Assembly (NCBI RefSeq): GCF_036555685.1
Contig: NZ_DATBKY010000172.1
Location: forward strand, 1-64,000
Origin: Actinophytocola sp036555685
GTDB lineage: Bacteria > Actinomycetota > Actinomycetes > Mycobacteriales > Pseudonocardiaceae
Direction of reading: 5' to 3'
Length of the DNA stretch: 64,000 bases
The notes beneath the pieces were generated by a model that made no database searches, had not been told where the DNA came from, and worked only from the letters and a program-made list of their open reading frames with translations. The position numbers and the translations under genes were made by a program. Positions within the stretch are counted from its first letter, which is position 1; each line of letters opens with the position of its first letter. Below are positions 47,672 through 56,622 of the stretch, one piece after another.

Positions 47672-48748
47672 ATGGCCTCGAGGACCGTCCGCGGCGATCG
47701 CCCGCGTCCGCGGGGCCCGCTCGCCACCGCCTGGCGCGGTCCGGCCGGGCGGGTGACGAACCTGGCGCTGCTGACCGCGCTGCTGCTGGCGTTCGCCACC
47801 GGCCTCGGCGCGGTCGCGACGGGCTCCGCCACCGGCCGGTGGGTCGTCATCGCCCACGGGATCGTGGCGATGGCGGTCGTGCTGCTGGTGCCGTGGAAGG
47901 GTCGCGTCGTGCGGCGCGGGCTGCGCCGCCACCGGCTGACCCGCTGGCTGTCGCTGCTGCTCGCGGGCCTCGTGGTGACGACGCTGCTCGCCGGCCTCGG
48001 CTACACGACCGGGCTCGTGCGCACCGTCGGCGGCGTGCTCGTGATGTGGATCCACGTCGCCGCCGCGCTCGTGCTGCTTCCCCTCGCCGTCTGGCACGCC
48101 ATCGCCCGGCGGCCCCGGCCACGCCGCGCGGACCTGTCCCGCCGCTCGCTGCTGCGGGCAGGCCTGTTCACGGGTGCCGCGGCCGGCCTGTACCTCGCGC
48201 AGACCGCGGTCGTCACCGTCGCCGGCCTGCCCGGCAGCCGGCGGCGCTTCACCGGCTCCTACGAGGCCGGCTCGTTCGACGCCGCCGCGATGCCCAGCTA
48301 CTCGTGGCTCGACGACACCACCCCGGTCGTCGACCCGGACCGCTGGCGCCTCGCCGTCGACGACGGCCGCACGACGCGTTCGCTCGCACTCGCGGACCTG
48401 GCCGCGTTCGGCACGCGCGTGCGCGCCACGCTCGACTGCACGTCCGGCTGGTATGCCGAGCACGACTGGGCCGGCGTCCCGGTCCGCGCACTGCTCCCCC
48501 ACCCCGGCGAGGCACGCAGCGTGCTCGTCCGGTCCAGCACCGGCTACTGGATCCGCTTGCCCGTCGCCGACCTCGACCGCCTGCTGCTCGCCACGACGAT
48601 CGACGGCAAGCCCCTACGCCCCGGCCACGGCTACCCGGTCCGACTCGTCGCGCCCGGCCGCCGTGGCTTCTGGTGGGTCAAGTGGGTCGACCGGCTCGAG
48701 CTCAGCCGAACGCCGTGGTGGTGGCAGTCGCCGTTCCCGCTCACCTGA
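47672..48748 (+). CDS. Membrane-anchored molybdopterin-dependent (sulfite-oxidase-type) oxidoreductase
   Basis: A 358-aa protein. The N-terminal half has about four membrane helices (LALLTALLLAFATGL, VVIAHGIVAMAVVLLV, LLLAGLVVTTLLAGLGY, VLVMWIHVAAALVLLPLAVWHAI) with His residues placed as in cytochrome-b561-like anchors. A fifth hydrophobic segment follows the DLSRRSLLRAG motif, which resembles a twin-arginine-like signal. The C-terminal half is the oxidoreductase molybdopterin-binding domain; the Mo-ligating Cys256 is in TLDCTSGWYAEHDWAGVPV, and WWVKWVDRLEL ends the fold as usual. It probably transfers electrons from an exported substrate to the membrane. Physiological substrate unknown. It converges on the quinone oxidoreductase gene. 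Confidence 0.88.
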   Translation: MASRTVRGDRPRPRGPLATAWRGPAGRVTNLALLTALLLAFATGLGAVATGSATGRWVVIAHGIVAMAVVLLVPWKGRVVRRGLRRHRLTRWLSLLLAGLVVTTLLAGLGYTTGLVRTVGGVLVMWIHVAAALVLLPLAVWHAIARRPRPRRADLSRRSLLRAGLFTGAAAGLYLAQTAVVTVAGLPGSRRRFTGSYEAGSFDAAAMPSYSWLDDTTPVVDPDRWRLAVDDGRTTRSLALADLAAFGTRVRATLDCTSGWYAEHDWAGVPVRALLPHPGEARSVLVRSSTGYWIRLPVADLDRLLLATTIDGKPLRPGHGYPVRLVAPGRRGFWWVKWVDRLELSRTPWWWQSPFPLT

Positions 48749-48750
48749 GC

Positions 48751-49716
48751 TCACATCACGAGGACGAGCTTGCCGCGCGTGCCGGGTGCGAGGACACGCC
48801 GGTGTGCCTCGGCGGCCTCCCGCAGCGGCAGCTCGTCGCCGACGACGGGCGCGAGCGTCCCGGAACCGAGCTTGGCCGCGACCGCGGCGAGGGCGGCGGC
48901 CGACTCGGCCGCGGTCGCGTTCCACAGGGCGGTGCCGTGGATCGTGGCCTCCTTGCGCATCGTGAGGCGCGGGGTGAAGTCGAGCGAGCCGCGGCTGCCG
49001 ACGACGACGATCCGGCCGTACCGCGCGACGACCTCGAGGTCGTGGCCGAGGTTGACGTCGGCCAGCATCTCGACGATCACGTCCGGCGCCAGGTCGGCGA
49101 GCTCATCGAGGTAGCCGGCGGACGTGTGGTCGAGGACGTGGTGCGCGCCGGCCGCGCGGACGAGCTCCGCGCCTGCCGGGCTGCCCGCGGTACCGATCAC
49201 GGTCGCGCCGGCGTCGCGCGCGAGCTGCGTGGCGGGCAGACCGACACCGCCGCTCGCACCGTGGATCAGCACGGTTTCGCCGGGCTGGAGGGCGGCCTTC
49301 TGGAACAGTGCGCGCCACGCCGTCGCGCACGGGACGCCGATCGCGGCGCCCTGCCGGAAGGTCAGCGAGCCCGGCAGCGGCCGCACGTCGGCGGCGGCGG
49401 TGACGGCGAGCTCCGCGTAGGCGCCGGAGAACCCCGGCGTGCCCAGCGAGCTCACGAAGACCCGGTCGCCGGGCGACACGGACACGACCCCCGCGCCGAC
49501 CGCGTCGACCACGCCGGCGCCGTCGAAGCCCGGCGTGTACGGCAGCTCCGGGGTGAAGAACGCGTAGTGGCCGGTGCGGACGTAGGTGTCGGCGGGGTTG
49601 ACGCCCGCGGCGTGCAGCCGGACGCGCACCTGCCCGGCGGCCGGCTCGGGATCGGGCAGCTCCGCGTACTCGAGCACGTCCTCCGCGCCGAACGCCGTGA
49701 CCCGGACCGCGTGCAC
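48751..49716 (-). CDS. NADPH:quinone oxidoreductase, zeta-crystallin type
   Basis: A 321-aa zinc-free medium-chain dehydrogenase. The GroES-like N-terminus has AAGVNPADTYVRTGHY and the segment YTPGFDGAGVV; the Rossmann part contains VLIHGASGGVGLPATQLA. The Cys/His zinc ligands of alcohol dehydrogenases are absent, consistent with quinone or enone reduction by NADPH. The GTG at 49716 begins just after the cupin stop, so the two form an operon. Substrate unknown; stress detoxification is the common role of the family. Confidence 0.92.
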   Translation of the reverse strand: MHAVRVTAFGAEDVLEYAELPDPEPAAGQVRVRLHAAGVNPADTYVRTGHYAFFTPELPYTPGFDGAGVVDAVGAGVVSVSPGDRVFVSSLGTPGFSGAYAELAVTAAADVRPLPGSLTFRQGAAIGVPCATAWRALFQKAALQPGETVLIHGASGGVGLPATQLARDAGATVIGTAGSPAGAELVRAAGAHHVLDHTSAGYLDELADLAPDVIVEMLADVNLGHDLEVVARYGRIVVVGSRGSLDFTPRLTMRKEATIHGTALWNATAAESAAALAAVAAKLGSGTLAPVVGDELPLREAAEAHRRVLAPGTRGKLVLVM

Positions 49717-49717
49717 G

Positions 49718-50116
49718 TCAGTCGCCGGCCTGCTTGCGGGCGTGGTCGAGCAGCGACTTGCGCGGCGGGTTGAACACGTCGATCTCGCGGCACGTCGTGT
49801 CCCTGGTCTGCGCGCCGTGCGGCACCCATGACGGGATCACGGCGACGTCGCCCGCGCGCATCGTGCGGGTCTCCCCGTCCAAGGTGAACTCGAACTCGCC
49901 CTCGAGGACGATCGTGATCTGCTCCTCCTCGTGGACGTGCAGCGGGGCGGTCGTGTGCTCCGCGAAGTCCACGAAGTTGACCATGGTGTTCGGCGCGAGC
50001 ACCGGCCGGAACTCCAGGCCCTCGACGAACTCGACGGCCTCGACGTCGCCGACGGTCACGTAGCGGCCGGGCGCGGTCGGCGTGCCACTGGCCTCGGTGC
50101 TGAAGTGCTCGGTCAT
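49718..50116 (-). CDS. Single-domain cupin protein
   Basis: A 132-aa beta-barrel protein. Cupin motif 1 is APLHVHEEEQITIVLEGEFEF (two His and a Glu as metal ligands), motif 2 is AGDVAVIPSWVPHGA. Such small cupins bind Fe, Mn or Zn and act as dioxygenases, isomerases or sensors; nothing here singles one out. It is the first gene of a two-gene unit with the quinone oxidoreductase and lies 127 bases downstream of the Lrp regulator on the same strand. Confidence 0.9.
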   Translation of the reverse strand: MTEHFSTEASGTPTAPGRYVTVGDVEAVEFVEGLEFRPVLAPNTMVNFVDFAEHTTAPLHVHEEEQITIVLEGEFEFTLDGETRTMRAGDVAVIPSWVPHGAQTRDTTCREIDVFNPPRKSLLDHARKQAGD

Positions 50117-50243
50117 GGCAGTTCCGCCTCCCCGGGATCAACCCTGTTGGTCGCCTTTGATCGAATCAGTGCGGTCGAGCACGTACCTGTGGCTCTGTCG
50201 CGTCCCGGTCCCCTTGGCTGCGGTTGGGGAGCGCACGGTCCTG

Positions 50244-50759
50244 TCACGGTTCCTCCCGGTGCGGCGTCGTCGAAGTGGCTGCCAGGCTGGTCAGTACCCG
50301 CTTGGCGAAGTTGTCGGGTGTGTAGGCGTAGAGGACGAGCGCGGTCTCGGTGTGCCGGATGCCGGGCAGGGCGAGCAGGCGTTCGAAGTACACCTCGTTG
50401 AGGTGGTCCTGGTCGCGCACCCGCAGCCGCACCTGCAGGTCGTCCTTGCCGGTCACCAGGTCGACGGCCTCGACCTCGGGGATCTGCACGACCTTCCGCG
50501 CCAGCTCGCGCTGGTTGTCGCTGCGCTCGGAGGCGATGCCGACGACGACCGTGAGCGACCGGCCGAGCAGCGCGTAGTCGAGCTCCGCGCGGTAGCCCCG
50601 GATCACGCCGAGCGACTCGAGCCGGCCGATCCGATCGGCGACCGCGGGCGGCGACATGCCGACCGCCCGGGCGATCGCGCGCTGGGATAGCCGGGCGTCG
50701 CCGGAGAGGTACTCGAGGATCTGCACGTCCGTCTCGTCGAGGCGCGGCGGCAGCGGCAC
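50244..50759 (-). CDS. Lrp/AsnC-family transcription regulator
   Basis: A 171-aa feast/famine-type regulator. The N-terminal winged helix-turn-helix is LDETDVQILEYLSGDARLSQRAIARAVGMSPPAVADRIGRLE. The C-terminal RAM domain includes VDLVTGKDDLQVRLRVRDQDHL and the ligand-loop region. The GTG at 50759 is chosen because AAGGAGATTTCC gives a strong ribosome site six bases away; an ATG at 50798 in the same frame would add 13 residues. It is divergent from the aminotransferase gene and probably controls it and itself through the 96-base gap. Confidence 0.92.
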   Translation of the reverse strand: MPLPPRLDETDVQILEYLSGDARLSQRAIARAVGMSPPAVADRIGRLESLGVIRGYRAELDYALLGRSLTVVVGIASERSDNQRELARKVVQIPEVEAVDLVTGKDDLQVRLRVRDQDHLNEVYFERLLALPGIRHTETALVLYAYTPDNFAKRVLTSLAATSTTPHREEP

Positions 50760-50807
50760 GGAAATCTCCTTGTCGATTGACACGTCGCGAGCAATCATAG
50801 ACTGACG

Positions 50808-50841
50808 AACGTAAGACTCAAGCCGATCAAGACCGTACGTT
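50808..50841. promoter_or_regulatory. Inverted repeat in the Lrp/aminotransferase divergent gap
   Basis: AACGTA (50808-50813) and TACGTT (50836-50841) face each other 22 bases apart in the AT-richer divergent gap, ending 14 bases before the aminotransferase GTG. Lrp proteins commonly bind such spaced half-sites; here it is only a candidate. Confidence 0.35.
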
Positions 50842-50855
50842 TGCGAGGATGGGTC

Positions 50856-52025
50856 GTGAAGTACGCAGACCGGGTGCGCCGAGTCGTGCCCTCCGCGATC
50901 AGGGACCTGCTGCGGCACGGGGCCGACCCGCGGATCATCTCCTTCGGCGGCGGCTACCCGGATCCGGCGCTGTTCCCCATGGCCGAACTGCGCGCGGTCT
51001 ACGACGAGCTGCTCGCCGGGAACCCGTTGTCCTTGCAGTACTGCCCGTCCGACGGGCTGCCGGAGCTGCGCGAGCACGTGGCCAAGCGGCTCGCCGCCGA
51101 CGGCATCGACCGCGGCGCGGACGACGTGCTGATCATCCAGGGCGCGCAGCAGGGCCTCGACCTCGCCGGGAAGCTCGTGCTGAACCCGGGCGACACGGTG
51201 GTCACGGAGAACCCGACGTTCCTCGGCGCGCTGATTGCGTTCAACCCGTTCGAGCCGGACTACGCGCCCGTGCGCACCGACGAGTCCGGAATGGACACCG
51301 ACGACCTCGCACGCGTGCTGGCCGGGTCGCCACGGGCTCGGTTGCTGTACACCGTGCCGGAGTTCCAGAACCCGACCGGCGTGACGATGAGCCTCGAGCG
51401 CCGGCGCCGGCTCATCGAGCTGGCAAACGAGTACGACCTGCTGGTCGTCGAGGACACCCCGTACCGCGCGCTGCGCTACGACGGCGAGCACCTGCCGACG
51501 CTGAAGAGCCTCGACACCGAGGGGCGGGTCGTGCACCTCGGCAGCTTCTCCAAGATCCTGGCGCCGGGCATGCGTCTCGGCTGGGCCGTGGCCGACGGCG
51601 ACGTGCTGGAGAAGCTGGGGCTGCTCAAGCTCGCCGCGGACACGCAGTGCAGCACGCTCAACATGGCGGCCGTGTCGCTGTACCTGGACCGCTACGACAT
51701 CGACGCGCACATCGTCACGATGCGCGATGCGTACCGGCACAAGCGCGACCTGATGCTGGGCATCCTCGACGACGCCTTCCCCGGCACCGTCCGGCACACG
51801 ACCCCGCAGGGCGGCCTGTTCACCTGGCTCACGTTCCCGTCCGGCTTCGACACGGTGGCGTTCATGCGCGACGTCGCGCTGCCCGAGGCGCGCGTGGCGT
51901 ACGTGCCGGGCACGACGTTCTTCCCGACGGAGCCGGAACACAACCACGCGCGGCTGAACTTCTCCGGCCTGCCGGACGATCGCATCAACGACGGCCTGAC
52001 CCGGCTGGCCGCGCACCTGCGGTAG
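50856..52025 (+). CDS. PLP-dependent class I/II aminotransferase (MocR/LysN-like enzyme)
   Basis: A 389-aa fold-type I aminotransferase. FGGGYPDPALFP at the start and PEFQNPTGVTMS in the middle mark the 2-aminoadipate/kynurenine/branched-chain group. The Schiff-base lysine is Lys233 in LGSFSKILAPGMRLGW, and the substrate carboxylate-binding Arg lies in HNHARLNFSG. GAGGA precedes the GTG at 50856; a TTG at 50841 is the alternative. It is divergent from an Lrp gene, a frequent arrangement for amino-acid catabolism. The amino donor is unknown. Confidence 0.92.
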   Translation: MKYADRVRRVVPSAIRDLLRHGADPRIISFGGGYPDPALFPMAELRAVYDELLAGNPLSLQYCPSDGLPELREHVAKRLAADGIDRGADDVLIIQGAQQGLDLAGKLVLNPGDTVVTENPTFLGALIAFNPFEPDYAPVRTDESGMDTDDLARVLAGSPRARLLYTVPEFQNPTGVTMSLERRRRLIELANEYDLLVVEDTPYRALRYDGEHLPTLKSLDTEGRVVHLGSFSKILAPGMRLGWAVADGDVLEKLGLLKLAADTQCSTLNMAAVSLYLDRYDIDAHIVTMRDAYRHKRDLMLGILDDAFPGTVRHTTPQGGLFTWLTFPSGFDTVAFMRDVALPEARVAYVPGTTFFPTEPEHNHARLNFSGLPDDRINDGLTRLAAHLR

Positions 52026-52042
52026 CCGTCAGAGTAGGCGCC

Positions 52043-52657
52043 ATGACCGGACACCCGGTGTTCGCCGCGTTGTACGACAGGATGAACGGCGCCGCCGAGC
52101 GCGAGATCTTCGCGCCGCTGCGGGCCCGCCTGCTCGCCGACCTGCCCGGCGTCGTGCTCGACGTCGGCGCCGGCACGGGCGCGAACCTCCCGCACTTCCG
52201 TGCCGCCACGCGGGTGCACGCGGTCGAGCCCGACCCGGCGATGCGGACCCGCCTCACCGCGAAGCTCGACCAGGCGGCCGTGCCCGTGGACGTCACCGCC
52301 GCGCCGGCGGAGACGCTGCCGTTCGCGGACGCCGCCGTGGACGCGGTCGTCTTCACGCTCGTGCTCTGCTCGGTCGCCGACCAGGCGAAGACCCTCGCCG
52401 AGGCGCGGCGCGTGCTCAAGCCGGGCGGCCGGCTCGCGGTTCTCGAGCACGTCCGCAACACCGGCGGCCACGCACGCTGGCAGCGCCTCGCGACCCCGCT
52501 GTGCATCTGGCTGGCCGGCGGCTGCCACCCCAACCGCGACACCCCCACCGCGATCGAGCAGGCGGGCTTCACCTTCGAGGAACGCGAGATCCTCGACCCG
52601 CTTCCCAAGATCGTGCCGACCCGCCCCTGGCTCTACGCGACGGCCTCCGTGCGCTGA
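52043..52657 (+). CDS. Class I SAM-dependent methyltransferase
   Basis: A 204-aa methyltransferase with the UbiE/methyltransferase-11 pattern: motif I VVLDVGAGTGANLPHF, the acidic HAVEPDPAM of strand 2, LPFADAAVDAVVFTLVLCSV, and VLKPGGRLAVLEHV. The C-terminal half with WQRLATPLCIWLAGGCHPNRDT is typical of the actinobacterial group of phospholipid- or quinone-like substrate methyltransferases. It lies 17 bases after the aminotransferase gene and may be co-transcribed. Confidence 0.88.
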   Translation: MTGHPVFAALYDRMNGAAEREIFAPLRARLLADLPGVVLDVGAGTGANLPHFRAATRVHAVEPDPAMRTRLTAKLDQAAVPVDVTAAPAETLPFADAAVDAVVFTLVLCSVADQAKTLAEARRVLKPGGRLAVLEHVRNTGGHARWQRLATPLCIWLAGGCHPNRDTPTAIEQAGFTFEEREILDPLPKIVPTRPWLYATASVR

Positions 52658-52846
52658 CCGAACAGGTCAGGCGGCCCGCGGTGGAGAAGTCGCAGAGGTT
52701 CGCCGGTCGGGGCGGCCGGTCGCAGCTGATCTTCACCGCGCCCGCGGCCCACCGCAGCGCGGCGAGGATCGTGGTGCCCGACCGGTCCCGGCACAGCGGA
52801 GACAAAACATGGCGGGCGCGCCTGGGCAGATCAGTAAGGTCGTCCC

Positions 52847-53707
52847 GTGGAACCAGGTGGGGAGGTGTCCGCGCTGCGGGCGCTCATGGACGGTGACCAG
52901 GCGCGGGCACGGGCGGAGCTCGCCGCCCGGGTGCGGCGGCCGCTGCTCAACGCCGCGCTCGCCGCGTACCTCGCGGGCGAGGGCGGCGGGCGGGTGTACG
53001 ACCAGCCGGCCGCGTTCACGGCGTTCATCCGGGGTGGCGGCAACATCCGGCTCTACGACGCGACCACCGCCGCGCTCGCCGAGCGGTACGACCGTTTCGG
53101 CGTGCGCTCGCTCGTGGACCTCGGGTGCGGGGACGGCCGGGCGCTCGTCCCGGCGCTGGCGGCGTCCGGCCACTGCCCCGCGGTGACCTTGGTCGAACCG
53201 TCGCCCGCGTTGCTCACCCAAGCAAGTTCGGCGCTCGACGGGTACGGCGGGGCGGTCACGGCGCACGCCACCGATGCCACCACGTTCGCCACCGGAACGG
53301 CCGGTGGGTTCGACCTCGCCGAGTCCACTTTCGCCCTGCACGCGCTGCCGCACGAGGAACGCGCGGCGATGCTGACCGCGCTGCGCGGGCACGTCGGCCA
53401 CCTCGTGCTCGCGGAGTTCGACGTGCCCGGCCACCCGCCCGGCAGCACCGAGCACCTCACGTTCCTCGCCGACACCTACGAGCAGGGTCTCGCCGAGTAC
53501 GGCGCCGACCGGGACCTCGTGGCACAAGGGTTCCTCATGCCCGTCCTCGCCGGGCAGCTCGCACCCGGCGCCACGCGGAGCACCTGGGAGCAGCCGGCCA
53601 CGGCGTGGGCCGACCAGCTCACCGCGTGCGGTTACCGCAACGTCGTGGTCGAGCCCCTGTGCGACTACTGGTCCTCCCCCGCGTTCGTCCTCACCGCCGA
53701 CGCGTGA
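52847..53707 (+). CDS. SAM-dependent methyltransferase-fold protein
   Basis: A 286-aa protein. A helical N-terminal region (about 1-80, containing FIRGGGNIRLYDATT) precedes a Rossmann domain with motif I LVDLGCGDGRALVPAL and strand-2 VTLVEPSPALL. FDLAESTFALHALPHEERAAML is at the usual motif II position, followed by VLAEFDVPGHPPGS. The N-terminal cap suggests a small-molecule methyltransferase of a poorly studied actinomycete family. The GTG start is the most likely of several. The last bases overlap the permease GTG (GTGA), so it is coupled to that transporter. The 189 bases before it hold no convincing gene. Confidence 0.8.
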   Translation: MEPGGEVSALRALMDGDQARARAELAARVRRPLLNAALAAYLAGEGGGRVYDQPAAFTAFIRGGGNIRLYDATTAALAERYDRFGVRSLVDLGCGDGRALVPALAASGHCPAVTLVEPSPALLTQASSALDGYGGAVTAHATDATTFATGTAGGFDLAESTFALHALPHEERAAMLTALRGHVGHLVLAEFDVPGHPPGSTEHLTFLADTYEQGLAEYGADRDLVAQGFLMPVLAGQLAPGATRSTWEQPATAWADQLTACGYRNVVVEPLCDYWSSPAFVLTADA

Positions 53708-54969
53708 CGGACGGGTCGCACATGGACGGTCGGCTCGCGCGGCGCCTGGGCACGGGCGACGCCGTGGTCATCGGGCTCGGGGCGATGATCGGGGCAGGCG
53801 TGTTCGCCGCGTTCGGGCCGGCGGCGCGGGCGGCCGGCTCCTGGCTGCTCGCCGGCCTCGTGCTCGCCGCCGTGGTCGCCTACTGCAACGCCACCGCCTC
53901 GGCGCAGCTGGCCGCCGCGTACCCGACCTCCGGCGGCACCTACATCTACGGCCGCGAGCGCCTCGGCCACTGGTGGGGCTTCACGGCCGGGTGGGGATTC
54001 GTCGCCGGCAAGACCGCCTCGTGCGCGGCGATGGCACTCACCTTCGCGTCCTACGCCGTGCCCGGTCCGGTGTGGACGCAACGCGCGGCGGCGGTGGCCG
54101 CGGTGCTGGCCCTCGCCGCCCTCAACTACCGGGGCGTCACCAAGACCGCGCTGCTGACCCGCATCCTGGTCGCCGCGAGCCTGACCGCCCTGGCCGTCGT
54201 GGTCGTCGGCATCGCGGCCGGCGGCCACGCCGGTGCCGCGAACCTCGCCGGGCCGGCGCCGAACGCCTACGGCGTCTTCCAGTCCGCGGGGCTGCTGTTC
54301 TTCGCCTTCGCCGGCTACGCGCGCATCGCCACCATGGGTGAGGAGGTCCGCGATCCGCGGCGCACGATCCCGCGCGCCATCCCCATCGCGCTGCTGATCA
54401 CCGTCGCGGTCTACGTCGTGGTCGGCTTGGCGGCGCTGCTCGCGGCGGGCCCGGAGCGGCTGGCCTCGGCCACCGCCCCGCTGGTCGCCGCCGTTCGCGC
54501 CGCGGGCGCCGGCGCGCTCGCGCCGGTAGTGCACGTCGGGGGCGCGGTCGCGGCGCTCGGCGCGCTGCTGGCGCTGATCGCGGGTGTCGGCCGCACCTGC
54601 CTCGCCATGGCCCGCCACCGTGACCTGCCCGCCTGGCTCGCCGCCGTCCACCCCCGCTTCCTGGTGCCACACCACGCCGAGGTCGCGCTCGCCGTCGTGG
54701 TCTGCGTGCTCGTCGCCACGACGGATCTGCGCGGCGTGATCGGCTTCTCCTCGTTCGGCGTGCTGATCTACTACGCGATCGCCAACACGGCCGCGTACAC
54801 GCAGCCCCCGGCCCAGCGGCGCTGGCCGCGGGCCCTGAACGTGCTGGGTGTCGCCGGCTGCCTGGCGCTGGTCGCGACGCTGCCGTGGCAGTCGGTCGTC
54901 GCGGGCGTGGGCATGTTCGCCGTCGGGCTGGCCGGCCGTGCGGCCGTGCGCGCACGATCCCGCGCCTGA
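53704..54969 (+). CDS. APC-superfamily amino acid/polyamine permease
   Basis: A 421-aa, 12-helix inner-membrane transporter. The first helix has the unwound GAMIGAGVFAAFGP motif of amino-acid/polyamine/organocation carriers; AAYPTSGGTYIYGRERLG follows and AFAGYARIATMGEEVRDPRRTIPRAI is the conserved loop between helices 6 and 7. The GTG at 53704 overlaps the preceding stop; an ATG at 53722 is nearly as good. Substrate unknown; import of an amino acid for the nearby aminotransferase is possible. Confidence 0.92.
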   Translation: MTDGSHMDGRLARRLGTGDAVVIGLGAMIGAGVFAAFGPAARAAGSWLLAGLVLAAVVAYCNATASAQLAAAYPTSGGTYIYGRERLGHWWGFTAGWGFVAGKTASCAAMALTFASYAVPGPVWTQRAAAVAAVLALAALNYRGVTKTALLTRILVAASLTALAVVVVGIAAGGHAGAANLAGPAPNAYGVFQSAGLLFFAFAGYARIATMGEEVRDPRRTIPRAIPIALLITVAVYVVVGLAALLAAGPERLASATAPLVAAVRAAGAGALAPVVHVGGAVAALGALLALIAGVGRTCLAMARHRDLPAWLAAVHPRFLVPHHAEVALAVVVCVLVATTDLRGVIGFSSFGVLIYYAIANTAAYTQPPAQRRWPRALNVLGVAGCLALVATLPWQSVVAGVGMFAVGLAGRAAVRARSRA

Positions 54970-55018
54970 ACGGCGGTTTCCGTACGGATGCGGCCGCGCG
55001 GTTGCTAGGTTGTGCGCG

Positions 55019-56614
55019 ATGTCGGAGCGAGGACATACCGGACGGCTCGTCGGCGGGCGGTTCGAGCTGCTGGAGCGGCTGGGCAGCGGGGGCATGGGGA
55101 CGGTGTGGCGCGCCCGCGATCTGGAGCTGCACCGCGAGGTGGCGATCAAGGAGGTACGGCCTCCCGACGCCGCCCTCTACGAGCACAGCCCCGAACTGGC
55201 CGCGCAGCAACGGGAACGGGTCATGCGCGAGTCCCGCGCGCTCGCCCGGCTGCAGCACCCCAACGTCGTGTCGATCTACCAGATCCTCGAGAACGAGGGA
55301 TCGCCGTTCCCGTGGATCGTCATGGAGCTGGTGCGCGGCACCTCGCTCGACGCCCGCCTGCGCCAGGGCCCGCTCGCACCGCAGGAGGCCGCGCGCATCG
55401 GGCGCGGGGTGCTGGGTGCGCTCCGGGCCGCGCACGCGGCCGGCATTCACCACCGCGACGTGAAGCCGGGCAACGTCCTGCTGCGACCGGACGGCAGCGC
55501 GGTGCTCACCGACTTCGGCATCGCCGCGCTGCGCGACTCGACCACGCTCACCGCGACCGGCGAGGTGATCGGCTCGCCGGAGTACATCGCGCCGGAGCGG
55601 CTGCACGGCGACGAGACGCAGACCGCCTCGGATCTGTGGTCGCTCGCGATGCTGCTCTACGTCGCCGTCGAGGGCTACCACCCGATGCGGCGGGCGAGCA
55701 CGATGGCGACGCTCGCCGCGGTGATGACCGAGCCGGTGCCGCCACCCCGCCGGGCCGGATCGCTGACGTCCACCCTCACCTCGGTCCTCGTCCCCGACCC
55801 GGCCGCCCGGCCCAACGGCGAGCAGCTCGACCGGATGCTCGCCGCCGCCGAAGCCGGTGTGCCCTCCGGCCCGCAGTACCAGCAGCAGTTCCGGCCACCG
55901 CCCCGGTACCCGCAGCCGGCTGTGCCGAGCTACCAGCAGCCGCCCGAACCCCGACGCAACAAGGCCGGCCTCGTGGCGGCGGCGGTGTCGCTGGCCGCGG
56001 TCGTGGCGATCGCGGCCGCCGTGCTGATCATGACCCGAACGTTCGCGAAGGACGACACCGGCGGCACCACGAACGCCGGCAGCGGCGAGGGCACCACGAC
56101 CAACACCGTCGGCTTCCCCGGCACGCAGGCCTCCCCCGCGCAGACGGTGCCCCCGCCCACGCCGGACGCCGCGGAGAACCTGCTCACCCCCGACGGCGCG
56201 CGGACCGCCGTCGCCGCGCTCACCGACGAGATGGGCGGCACCACGGTGTCCCAGCTCAACATCTACGGCGACTACGCGACGGCGACCGCACCGACCAAGG
56301 CGGTGGAGAACGGGTTCGACGCCTTCGAGTACCGCGACGGCGTGGCCGCCCGCACCGGAGCGGACGGCGTCGACGCCGACCAGGCCGTGCTCGACCTCGC
56401 CAAGGTCAACTGGGACGCGATACCCGCGCTGGCGAAGCGCGCCGCGAAGGACCTGCGCATCGACAAGCCGACCCTGCGCTACCTCGTCGTGCAGCCGGAC
56501 CTCTTCGACGAGACCCCGGCGATGCTGTACTACCTCATCGACGACTACGGCGCGGGTTACGTCGAGGCCAACCTGGACGGCAAGGTGCTCAAGGTCTACC
56601 CACGAGGCAGCTGA
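55019..56614 (+). CDS. Membrane-anchored Ser/Thr protein kinase (PknB-like, no PASTA)
   Basis: A 531-aa Hanks-type kinase. Glycine loop LGSGGMGTVW, catalytic Lys44 in VAIKEV, Asp147 in HHRDVKPGN, DFG at 165-167 and the activation segment TATGEVIGSPEYIAPER are all present, so it should be active. A Pro/Gln-rich linker leads to one membrane helix (about 316-338). An extracellular domain of about 190 residues with no PASTA repeats follows and has no family I recognise. It is thus a receptor-type kinase sensing an unknown signal. The ATG has no strong ribosome site. It converges on the DUF1707 gene. Confidence 0.94.
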   Translation: MSERGHTGRLVGGRFELLERLGSGGMGTVWRARDLELHREVAIKEVRPPDAALYEHSPELAAQQRERVMRESRALARLQHPNVVSIYQILENEGSPFPWIVMELVRGTSLDARLRQGPLAPQEAARIGRGVLGALRAAHAAGIHHRDVKPGNVLLRPDGSAVLTDFGIAALRDSTTLTATGEVIGSPEYIAPERLHGDETQTASDLWSLAMLLYVAVEGYHPMRRASTMATLAAVMTEPVPPPRRAGSLTSTLTSVLVPDPAARPNGEQLDRMLAAAEAGVPSGPQYQQQFRPPPRYPQPAVPSYQQPPEPRRNKAGLVAAAVSLAAVVAIAAAVLIMTRTFAKDDTGGTTNAGSGEGTTTNTVGFPGTQASPAQTVPPPTPDAAENLLTPDGARTAVAALTDEMGGTTVSQLNIYGDYATATAPTKAVENGFDAFEYRDGVAARTGADGVDADQAVLDLAKVNWDAIPALAKRAAKDLRIDKPTLRYLVVQPDLFDETPAMLYYLIDDYGAGYVEANLDGKVLKVYPRGS

Positions 56615-56622
56615 CCGTCCAT

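Noticed and set aside
52569..52805. 78-codon minus-strand frame between two methyltransferase genes
   Set aside because: It overlaps the end of the upstream methyltransferase and has no ribosome site or family match.
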